5,216 nt of DNA from Lachnospiraceae bacterium (GTDB lineage Bacteria > Bacillota_A > Clostridia > Lachnospirales > Lachnospiraceae), in the NCBI GenBank assembly GCA_017996675.1, contig JAGOGN010000119.1:1-5216 (forward strand). Reading direction: 5' to 3'. The notes beneath the pieces are model-generated. The model saw only the letters and a list, made by a program, of their open reading frames with translations. It was not told where the DNA came from and did no database searches. Of the stretch, positions 1 through 5,138 are shown piece by piece. Each line of letters begins with the position of its first letter. Positions within the stretch are counted from its first letter, which is position 1. The translations under genes and the position numbers were made by a program.

Positions 1-66
1 CATAAAAATATAGTGGTGCTATTACCGGATACAGGAGAACGTTATCTATCAACAGAAGTCTATTAG
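1..66 (+). CDS. cysK: Cysteine synthase A (O-acetylserine sulfhydrylase), C-terminal end only
   Basis: Only the last 21 codons are present; the 5' part lies outside the window. Frame 1 reads HKNIVVLLPDTGERYLSTEVY and then TAG. The segment VVLLPDTGERYLST is the characteristic C-terminal strand and turn of CysK-type, PLP-dependent O-acetylserine sulfhydrylases, which make cysteine from O-acetylserine and sulfide in the cytoplasm. The next gene makes the O-acetylserine substrate and starts 20 nt downstream, which supports the call and points to one operon. The closely related cystathionine beta-synthase-like or CysM forms cannot be excluded from so short a tail, but the sequence is closest to CysK as I know the family. 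Confidence 0.85.
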   Translation, partial: HKNIVVLLPDTGERYLSTEVY

Positions 67-86
67 AAAATCGAAAGGTAGAAGTT

Positions 87-989
87 ATGTCGGAAGAACG
101 AATGGTGAACGAATCTGCGCAGAAATTAATTGCAAATTTGAATAAGAAAGATTTGTTTATGTGTGCAAAGGAGCAAGGGCTCCCAAATAAGGCTGAAGTA
201 ATCGAAATTATTAGAGATCTACGAAAGATTCTGTTTCCAGGTTTTTTTGGAGATGAAGAACAATTAAAATTAGGTCTGGATCAATATATTCAAATTCAGT
301 CAACGAAATTGTACGAACGAATCAAAAAACAGATCGAAATTTCATTTTGCTGCAAAAGTGGGTGTGAAATTCTTTTGGATCAAAAGAATCAGAGTGCAAA
401 GGAAAAATCCTGCGAAATCACAAAAGATTTATTTGAGAAACTGCCTGCAATTCAGGAGCAGTTACTTTTGGATGTGGAAGCAGCTTTTGAAGGAGATCCG
501 TCTGCAAAAAGCAGGGAAGAAGTAATCTTTTCTTTTCCGGGCTTGTTCGCGATTTTTGTTTATCGAGTTGCGCATATTTTAAATGTGCATCAGGTTCCGT
601 TTATTCCAAGAATTATGACAGAATATGCTCATAGCAGAACCGGTATCGACATCCATGCAGGTGCAAAGATTGGAAAATATTTTTTTATTGACCATGGAAC
701 TGGAGTGGTAGTGGGCGAAACTACAGTAATTGGTGATTATGTAAAGATTTATCAAGGTGTGACATTAGGAGCCCTTTCTACAAGAAGTGGTCAAAGACTT
801 GCTGGTAAAGTAAGGCATCCTAGAATTGAAGATCATGTCACAATTTATGCAGGTGCAACCATTTTAGGTGGTGAAACCGTGATCGGACATGATTCTGTAA
901 TAGCAGGTAATACGTTCATTATTGAATCTGTTCCACCATTTACGAAGGTCAGTGCAAAAGTTCCGGAATTGATTTTTAAGAATTTTTAA
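87..989 (+). CDS. epsC: Serine O-acetyltransferase, EpsC/CysE type
   Basis: Transfers acetyl from acetyl-CoA to L-serine, giving O-acetylserine for the adjacent CysK; cytoplasmic. The 300-aa protein has an alpha-helical N-terminal half (about 1-165) with the EpsC-type blocks LRKILFPGFFG (45-55) and PGLFAIFVYRVAH (151-163). A left-handed beta-helix of hexapeptide repeats follows (about 183-280). Catalytic residues align with E. coli CysE: Asp188 (in GIDIH) with Asp143, His203 (in DHGTG) with His158, and Arg243-His244 (RHPRI) with Arg192-His193. The chain ends soon after the beta-helix with LIFKNF. It therefore lacks the long flexible tail ending in Ile that E. coli CysE inserts into the CysK active site. 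The ATG at 87 is preceded by AAAGG at 74-78 with an 8-nt gap; Met6 (102) is a less likely start. The rrf2 gene follows after 15 nt. Confidence 0.95.
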   Translation: MSEERMVNESAQKLIANLNKKDLFMCAKEQGLPNKAEVIEIIRDLRKILFPGFFGDEEQLKLGLDQYIQIQSTKLYERIKKQIEISFCCKSGCEILLDQKNQSAKEKSCEITKDLFEKLPAIQEQLLLDVEAAFEGDPSAKSREEVIFSFPGLFAIFVYRVAHILNVHQVPFIPRIMTEYAHSRTGIDIHAGAKIGKYFFIDHGTGVVVGETTVIGDYVKIYQGVTLGALSTRSGQRLAGKVRHPRIEDHVTIYAGATILGGETVIGHDSVIAGNTFIIESVPPFTKVSAKVPELIFKNF

Positions 990-1004
990 AAGGAAGAGGA
1001 CGCT

Positions 1005-1436
1005 ATGAAAATTTCTACAAAGGGACGTTATGCATTACGATTAATGCTGGATTTAGCGTTAGAAAATCAAAATACACCAATACGAATCAAGGATATTGCC
1101 GCACGCCAGGAAATATCTGAAAAGTATTTAGAACAAATCGTTTCAGTTTTAACAAAAGCGGGATATGTCAGAAGTGTGAGAGGATCACAAGGTGGATATC
1201 TTTTGGCCCATGAACCATCGTATTATACCGTGGGAATGATTTTACGTTTGTCAGAAGGTAGTCTTGCACCGGTGAGCTGTCTGGATTTTGAGGAAAATAC
1301 TTGTACGAGACAAGAGGACTGTGCAACTTTACTACTTTGGAAAAAACTAGACGATGCCATTAAAAATGTAATTGATTTTGTCACGTTAGAAGATTTGGTT
1401 TCTTGGCAAAAAAACGAAAATAGGGGGCAACAATAA
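1005..1436 (+). CDS. Rrf2-family transcriptional regulator with three conserved-type cysteines
   Basis: A 143-aa DNA-binding regulator of the IscR/CymR/NsrR/RirA family. Residues 1-65 form the winged helix-turn-helix: MKISTKGRYALRLMLDLA opens the fold, EISEKYLEQIVSVLTKAGYV (36-55) is the recognition region, and SVRGSQGGYLLA (57-68) is the wing. Cys92, Cys100 and Cys106 lie in the usual cluster-binding loop, spaced x7 and x5, where IscR has x5 and x5. IscR's fourth ligand, His107, has no counterpart, since the residues after Cys106 are ATLLLW. Three cysteines favour an Fe-S sensor over B. subtilis CymR, which lacks this triad. Sitting behind cysK and epsC, it probably regulates cysteine or sulfur supply, possibly including its own operon; this is inference, and the operon promoter is outside the window. 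The start is supported by AGGAAGAGG (991-999) five bases upstream. Confidence 0.93.
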   Translation: MKISTKGRYALRLMLDLALENQNTPIRIKDIAARQEISEKYLEQIVSVLTKAGYVRSVRGSQGGYLLAHEPSYYTVGMILRLSEGSLAPVSCLDFEENTCTRQEDCATLLLWKKLDDAIKNVIDFVTLEDLVSWQKNENRGQQ

Positions 1437-1439
1437 GTG
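1422..1439 (+). promoter_or_regulatory. Shine-Dalgarno site and GTG start abutting the upstream stop codon
   Basis: AGGGGG at 1422-1427 lies inside the end of the Rrf2 gene, 9 nt before a GTG at 1437-1439. The Rrf2 stop TAA (1434-1436) touches this GTG directly (TAAGTG). The site decides the start: the first in-frame ATG is codon 11 and has no comparable site, and residues 2-10 look like the family's usual N-terminus. Zero spacing suggests that ribosomes finishing Rrf2 start the next gene. Confidence 0.8.
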
Positions 1440-2009
1440 GGAAAACAAAGTTGGAAAGCAGGAAATATGGTATACCCTGTGCCGGCAGTGATGGTCAGCT
1501 GTCAAAGAAAAGGGGAAAGACCGAATATTATTACGATTGCTTGGTGTGGAACGATTTGTAGCGATCCAGCGATGGTATCGATTTCAATCCGTAAAGAACG
1601 TTATTCTTATGACATCATTAAAGAAACTGGTGAATTTGTGGTCAATCTTGTGAATCGTGATCTCGTTAAAGCAACAGATTACTGTGGCGTGAAATCAGGA
1701 AAGGATGTCGACAAATTTAAAGAAATGAATCTGCATAGTCTCCCATCTCAATTTATTGGTGCTCCTGGAATTGAAGAAAGTCCAGTCAATATTGAGTGTA
1801 AAGTGGAACAGATTATTTCCCTTGGATCTCATGATATGTTTTTGGGAAGAGTAATGGGAGTAACTGTGGATGATAAGTACATGGATGATAAAGGAAAATT
1901 TCATTTAAATGATTCGGGATTGATTAGTTATTCTCACGGAGAATATTTTGAACTTGGAAAAAAATATGGTAAGTTTGGGCATTCAGTTCAAAAAAAAATA
2001 AAAGGTTGA
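1437..2009 (+). CDS. Flavin reductase / flavoredoxin family protein (FMN-binding split barrel)
   Basis: A 190-aa cytoplasmic protein of the flavin-reductase-like, FMN-binding split-barrel family (DIM6/NtaB, flavoredoxin group). Family blocks are visible in order: MVYPVPAVMVSC (11-22), NIITIAWCGTICSDPAMVSISIR (30-52; FMN-phosphate region), RYSYDIIKETGEFVVN (55-70), ATDYCGVKSGKDVDKF (79-94), ESPVNIECKV (114-123), GSHDMFLGRVMGV (130-142) and a C-terminal LISYSHGEYFELG (162-174). Such proteins bind FMN and pass electrons from NAD(P)H or another donor; the physiological partner here cannot be read from sequence. It is the last gene of the cysteine operon, so a role in sulfur-compound reduction or redox sensing is possible, but this is inference only. 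Cysteines 22, 37, 41, 83 and 121 are present without an obvious metal-binding motif. The TGA stop lies inside the terminator stem. Confidence 0.92.
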   Translation: MGKQSWKAGNMVYPVPAVMVSCQRKGERPNIITIAWCGTICSDPAMVSISIRKERYSYDIIKETGEFVVNLVNRDLVKATDYCGVKSGKDVDKFKEMNLHSLPSQFIGAPGIEESPVNIECKVEQIISLGSHDMFLGRVMGVTVDDKYMDDKGKFHLNDSGLISYSHGEYFELGKKYGKFGHSVQKKIKG

Positions 2010-2029
2010 TGAGCAACCTTTTATTTTTT
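1993..2029. terminator. Bidirectional intrinsic terminator shared by convergent genes
   Basis: Positions 1993-2008 pair perfectly with 2014-2029: a 16-bp stem whose core is AAAAGGTTG/CAACCTTTT, with a 5-nt loop ATGAG. The outer stem is A-rich on the left and T-rich on the right, so a GC-containing hairpin followed by a U-tract forms on either strand. It can end the cysteine operon on + and the radical SAM-DUF4364 pair on -. The flavin reductase stop (2007-2009) is in the left arm and loop edge, and the DUF4364 stop (2028-2030 on -) is at the base of the right arm. Confidence 0.92.
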
Positions 2030-2546
2030 ATTGAATTAACATATCCATAAGATAGTCGTATACTTCACCACTTTTTCTTTTCCAGTTCTTGCAAATTGCC
2101 TGAGCCTGCTCCCTGCCAGAAACCTGAAATGTTACTTCAAATGTGATTGCTTTGTCTTCTTTGATTTGACAACGAACATTATAAAGCTGTCCCTGACCTT
2201 TGTAAAAATCCGCAGCTACAGAAGTTTCCTGCTTTAAAGCAATTTGATGATCGTTATAAAAATCAATGATATCTTTCTTAATTGCGTCTGATATTTTATC
2301 TTCAAAAAAACTAAGAGTATTCTTTCCTTCTTCTGTGATTCGATAATGAGTTGAATTATCTGCAGATTCGGCAACAACTAAATCCGAAGTTTCTAATTCA
2401 CAGATAGCACGTTGAAGGGAAAAGTAATTGGTGTATTCTTTGGCTAATATCAAATCGGAGATGGTTGCATTGGTTAATGGCGAATCTGCATGATTAAGCA
2501 TGTATAAAACAATGAGTTTATAGAGTGTGGATGTTTCAGTTGTCAT
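2028..2546 (-). CDS. DUF4364 family protein, winged-helix, function unknown
   Basis: A 172-aa cytoplasmic protein that matches, from memory, the Clostridia-restricted DUF4364 family. Recognisable blocks are LYKLIVLYMLNHADSPLTN (8-26), TNYFSLQRAICELETSDLV (39-57) and HYRITEEGKNTLSFFEDKIS (67-86). Together these look like a winged-helix fold related to PadR-like or MarR-like regulators, with wing strands near 57-72. Residues about 108-142 are predicted beta-rich and 143-172 helical (QAICKNWKRKSGEVYDYLMDML). DNA binding is inferred from fold only; no target is known to me. The ATG at 2546 is preceded by AGGAAGG (2562-2556 on -) with a 9-nt gap, and this site lies inside the upstream gene. The gene overlaps the radical SAM stop by 11 nt, so the two are co-transcribed and probably translationally coupled. 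Confidence 0.9.
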   Translation of the reverse strand: MTTETSTLYKLIVLYMLNHADSPLTNATISDLILAKEYTNYFSLQRAICELETSDLVVAESADNSTHYRITEEGKNTLSFFEDKISDAIKKDIIDFYNDHQIALKQETSVAADFYKGQGQLYNVRCQIKEDKAITFEVTFQVSGREQAQAICKNWKRKSGEVYDYLMDMLIQ

Positions 2547-3468
2547 TTTTAATAACCTTCCTATTTTTTCCCTGAAAGGAATCTCTGATTGTTAAAATCT
2601 GATGAATCTGGTTCAGGGTTTGTCTTTTTGAAAGAGTCCAAATTGGAGCAACCAGTTCATTTCTATCACAGTCTCCAGTGAGTCGGTGAATCACCTGATC
2701 TGGGCGTAAATGTTCTAAACAATCGCAGACGCAAGTGGTATATTCTTCCTGTGTAAAAAGTGAAAAAGGGTGCTGTCTATAATAATTTGCCAATTCTGTA
2801 TGTTGTTGAATATAAAGCATATGAATTTTAACGCCCTGAATGGGATGAGCGGCAATGAAATCCATCGTTTCTATATTATCATAGTAAGTCTCAAAAGGTA
2901 ACCCTAAAATCACATGAGCGATTACTGTAATTTGATGATGATTCAATTCAGACAGAACGTGAAGAAATGGTTTCATTTTAAATTCGGTTTGAAGGAACGA
3001 GTGAGTTTTTTCATGAATTGTTTGTAACCCTAGTTCAATCCATACTGGCTTAATCTGATTCAACTCGCCCAAATAATCGATAATTTCCGGAGAAAGACAA
3101 TCTGGTCTTGTAGCAATTGATAAAATGGCTACATCTGGTCGGTGGATAACCGAGTCGTACAATTCTTTTAACTTATCTAATGGCGCATAAGTATTGGAAT
3201 ATGCTTGAAAGTATGCAATGTAAGGAGGACCAGGATCTTTTGCTCCTAAACGGGCACGTGCTGCTAAAAATTGCGCGTCCATTGATTGATAAGGAGAAGG
3301 TGTATAATCTCCGGATCCGGAAGCACTACAAAAAATACATCCAGAAGATGTATCTGTTCGATTCGGGCACCACATTCCACCGTCTAGCGATAATCGGTAG
3401 AGTTGTCTGCGATAAGTTGTTTTTAATTCATAAGCTAGGCTATGATAGCGTTGTTCATTCCATTTCAT
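2536..3468 (-). CDS. TIGR01212-family radical SAM protein (YtqA/YhcC-like; candidate tRNA modification enzyme)
   Basis: A 310-aa cytoplasmic radical SAM protein. The cluster motif is CPNRTDTSSGCIFC, with Cys34, Cys44 and Cys47 as expected [4Fe-4S] ligands; GSGDY (51-55) follows as in the family. Further family blocks are SIATRPDCL (117-125), VWIELGLQT (142-150), AHVILGLPFET (184-194), KIHMLYIQ (214-221) and HRLTGD (261-266). B. subtilis YtqA of this family has, to my knowledge, been assigned (as MnmL) to wobble-uridine tRNA modification, in the step after cmnm5U. I transfer that only tentatively, because the methyltransferase partner YtqB/MnmM is not adjacent here. Odd features are a cluster loop two residues shorter than the CPNRDGT form I remember, and four extra cysteines (246, 248, 250, 267). 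The start is fixed by an in-frame TAA four codons upstream, yet there is no Shine-Dalgarno site. Confidence 0.92.
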   Translation of the reverse strand: MKWNEQRYHSLAYELKTTYRRQLYRLSLDGGMWCPNRTDTSSGCIFCSASGSGDYTPSPYQSMDAQFLAARARLGAKDPGPPYIAYFQAYSNTYAPLDKLKELYDSVIHRPDVAILSIATRPDCLSPEIIDYLGELNQIKPVWIELGLQTIHEKTHSFLQTEFKMKPFLHVLSELNHHQITVIAHVILGLPFETYYDNIETMDFIAAHPIQGVKIHMLYIQQHTELANYYRQHPFSLFTQEEYTTCVCDCLEHLRPDQVIHRLTGDCDRNELVAPIWTLSKRQTLNQIHQILTIRDSFQGKNRKVIKNDN

Positions 3469-3474
3469 AGGTTT

Positions 3475-3503
3475 ATTTTATCATGAATCAGCTTTTGAAT
3501 CAA
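3475..3503 (-). promoter_or_regulatory. Predicted extended -10 promoter of the radical SAM-DUF4364 operon
   Basis: On the - strand, TTGATT (3503-3498) is separated by 17 bp from TAAAAT (3480-3475). The -10 is extended, because TG plus one base (TGA, 3483-3481) directly precedes it. With the usual distance, transcription would start at about 3468, the A of the radical SAM ATG. No other -35/-10 pair in the gap is as good. Confidence 0.6.
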
Positions 3504-3521
3504 GAAAAGCAAGAACTGTAA

Positions 3522-3531
3522 AAAAGCTTTT
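3522..3531. repeat. 10-bp perfect palindrome overlapping the rho -35
   Basis: AAAAGCTTTT is a perfect palindrome that covers the first four bases of the proposed rho -35. AGCTTTT recurs in direct orientation at 3490-3496, and the inverted AAAAGC lies at 3505-3510, so the same short word occurs three times in the divergent promoter region. This could be an operator or simply AT-rich chance. Confidence 0.3.
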
Positions 3532-3556
3532 CAAATGTATAGTGATGCGATATAAT
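3528..3556 (+). promoter_or_regulatory. Predicted sigma-A promoter of rho
   Basis: A perfect -10, TATAAT at 3551-3556, is preceded at 17 bp by a weaker -35, TTTTCA at 3528-3533 (four of six consensus bases). Transcription would start near 3563, leaving a leader of about 72 nt before the rho ATG. In E. coli and B. subtilis rho is autoregulated by termination in its leader. This leader has a locally C- and G-richer stretch (about 3583-3621) than its surroundings, but I cannot identify a rut site by eye. Confidence 0.65.
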
Positions 3557-3634
3557 GAAGTATAGTTTATCTTTGGAAATCAAGTACCGTATCTATGGCC
3601 GAGTCGTGTCAGTAGTTCACAGTAGAGGTGAAAA

Positions 3635-4993
3635 ATGAGAGCAAAATATGAGAGTTTATCCTTGCAAGTCTTAAAGGATTTGGCAAAAGCAAGGGAATTG
3701 AAGGTGTCTGGAATGAAGAAAAGTCAAATAATTGAAGAAATGTTAGCAGAAGATGCAAAAAACAATAATAGCCCCAAGGAGGAACTTCCTGTGGCCGTAG
3801 AACAAAAACCTGTTGCTGCAGTACAGAAACCTGCGGAAACGAAAGATACACCTCGGGAATCGATGGATAGTGGGGAATTAGCACATGGAATCCTAGAAGT
3901 TATGCAGGATGGATATGGTTTCATTCGTTGTGAAAATTATTTGCCAGGAGAAAATGATGTTTACGTTTCGCCTTCGCAGATTCGTAGATATCGATTGAAA
4001 ACCGGCGACATTTTATCCGGTAAAACAAGAGTAAAGAGTGCTTCCGAAAAATATGGTGCCTTGCTGGATCTTTTAAAAGTAAATGGGGAATCACCAAGTC
4101 AGGCTGTTCATAGAAAAGCATTTGAAGAACTGACTCCTATTTTCCCAGAAGTAAGACTTCGCTTGGAACGTGAAGGTTGCGAAAAGTCTATGAGAGTAGT
4201 GGATTTGGTCTCTCCAATTGGAAAAGGGCAAAGAGGAATGATTGTTTCTCCTCCAAAAGCAGGTAAAACCACTTTGTTAAAGCAAATTGCAAAATCTGTT
4301 CTGATTAACAATCCAGAAATTCATTTGATTATCTTATTGATTGATGAAAGGCCAGAGGAAGTTACTGATATCAGAGAAGCTATTTATGGAAAAAATGTAG
4401 AGGTCATCTATTCGACCTTTGATGAATTACCAGATCATCATAAACGAGTATCTGAAATGGTTATGGAACGTGCGAAACGATTGGTTGAGCATAAAAAAGA
4501 TGTTATGATATTGCTGGATAGTATTACAAGATTGGCAAGAGCATATAATTTAACTGTTCCACCAAGTGGAAGAACACTGACTGGAGGTCTTGATCCAGCA
4601 GCATTACATATGCCTAAGAAATTTTTTGGAGCCGCTCGTAATATGAGAGAGGGTGGAAGCTTAACAATTCTTGCAACTGCATTGGTTGATACAGGAAGCA
4701 AGATGGATGATGTTGTGTATGAAGAATTTAAAGGAACCGGAAATATGGAACTAGTTTTAGATCGAAAATTATCTGAAAGACGTATTTTCCCTGCACTAGA
4801 CATTATAAAATCTGGAACCAGAAGAGAAGACTTGCTCCTATCGAAGGACGAACAGGAAGCAGTTTATATTATGCGTCGTGGAATGAACGGATCTAAATCG
4901 GACGAAACAGTAGAAAATGTATTGAATCTTTTTGGACGTACAGCAAACAACAATGAATTTATCCAGAAGGTTATTCATATGAAGATGGTATAA
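3635..4993 (+). CDS. rho: Transcription termination factor Rho
   Basis: A hexameric RNA-dependent ATPase/helicase that ends transcription. The protein is complete at 452 aa; E. coli Rho is 419. Residues 9-37 are the helical Rho N-domain. Residues 40-80 form a low-complexity charged linker with a repeated QKP element (57-59 and 64-66), which accounts for the extra length. The cold-shock-like RNA-binding domain spans about 85-150 (GYGFIR, 93-98; DVYVSPSQIRR, 108-118). Walker A is PPKAGKTT (206-213), with Lys208/Lys211 equivalent to E. coli Lys181/Lys184. Glu238 (DERPEEV) is catalytic, and Walker B ends at Asp295 (ILLDSITR). The Q-loop is SGRTLTGG (311-318), and the R-loop region GTGNMEL begins at 367. 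Arg383 and Arg396 match E. coli Arg353 and the arginine finger Arg366. Bicyclomycin-contact residues such as Asp295-Ser296 and Arg239 are kept. AGAGGTG (3624-3630) supports the start. Confidence 0.98.
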   Translation: MRAKYESLSLQVLKDLAKARELKVSGMKKSQIIEEMLAEDAKNNNSPKEELPVAVEQKPVAAVQKPAETKDTPRESMDSGELAHGILEVMQDGYGFIRCENYLPGENDVYVSPSQIRRYRLKTGDILSGKTRVKSASEKYGALLDLLKVNGESPSQAVHRKAFEELTPIFPEVRLRLEREGCEKSMRVVDLVSPIGKGQRGMIVSPPKAGKTTLLKQIAKSVLINNPEIHLIILLIDERPEEVTDIREAIYGKNVEVIYSTFDELPDHHKRVSEMVMERAKRLVEHKKDVMILLDSITRLARAYNLTVPPSGRTLTGGLDPAALHMPKKFFGAARNMREGGSLTILATALVDTGSKMDDVVYEEFKGTGNMELVLDRKLSERRIFPALDIIKSGTRREDLLLSKDEQEAVYIMRRGMNGSKSDETVENVLNLFGRTANNNEFIQKVIHMKMV

Positions 4994-5028
4994 GTACCTG
5001 TAAAATAGAATTATTTTCCATAAAGCAC

Positions 5029-5057
5029 TTGCATATAAAAAAAACTTGTGCTACAAT
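5029..5057 (+). promoter_or_regulatory. Predicted extended -10 promoter of rpmE
   Basis: TTGCAT (5029-5034) and TACAAT (5052-5057) are 17 bp apart, and TGC precedes the -10, giving the extended form TGnTACAAT. The predicted start is near 5064, leaving a leader of about 75 nt before the rpmE ATG. An own promoter means L31 can be made independently of rho, although no strong terminator separates the two genes. Confidence 0.6.
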
Positions 5058-5106
5058 AATAAAGCTGTTTCATAGAAGAAATAGCGTAGTTTTGAATAAA
5101 TATGTA

Positions 5107-5120
5107 TATATTTAAATATA
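5107..5120. repeat. 14-bp AT-only palindrome in the rpmE leader
   Basis: TATATTTAAATATA is a perfect palindrome just upstream of the rpmE ribosome-binding site (GAGAGGTG, 5125-5132). It could form a weak RNA hairpin or be a protein site. AT-only palindromes also arise easily by chance in such DNA. Confidence 0.3.
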
Positions 5121-5138
5121 GGTTGAGAGGTGAAAATC

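Noticed and set aside
1695..1904. 69-codon open frame on the - strand within the flavin reductase gene
   Set aside because: It lies wholly antisense to a clearly conserved protein, has no ribosome-binding site I can see, and its translation resembles no family.
3180..3470. 96-codon open frame on the + strand within the radical SAM gene
   Set aside because: It is antisense to conserved radical SAM motifs, including the cluster cysteines; the predicted product has no recognisable features.
3506..3534. Alternative - strand promoter starting with TTGAAA (3534-3529) for the radical SAM gene
   Set aside because: At 17 bp the -10 position reads TGCTTT, far from TATAAT; the TGA-TAAAAT site nearer the gene is much better.
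3595..3615. Six-codon frame MAESCQ in the rho leader, a possible leader peptide
   Set aside because: There is no Shine-Dalgarno sequence before its ATG, and a frame this short is expected by chance.
3758..3850. Prion-like N-terminal domain in Rho, as reported for a Clostridium botulinum Rho
   Set aside because: The linker here is short, charged and proline/alanine-containing, with only three consecutive asparagines.
3609..3924. Two - strand open frames over the rho start and linker
   Set aside because: Both arise from the low-complexity linker codons of rho; there is no start signal or family resemblance.
4438..4803. 121-codon open frame on the - strand within rho
   Set aside because: It is a shadow of the highly conserved Rho ATPase domain, with composition typical of an antisense frame.
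5002..5017. AAAATA/TATTTT hairpin after rho as a terminator
   Set aside because: The stem is 6 bp of A-T pairs only, and no T-tract follows it; too weak to call.
5024..5052. AGCAC/GTGCT inverted repeat upstream of rpmE as a terminator
   Set aside because: The stem is 5 bp with a 19-nt loop and no T-tract, and it overlaps the better-supported rpmE promoter.
5092..5120. Second rpmE promoter with TTGAAT as -35
   Set aside because: No good -10 lies at 16-18 bp, and the start would fall almost on the ribosome-binding site.
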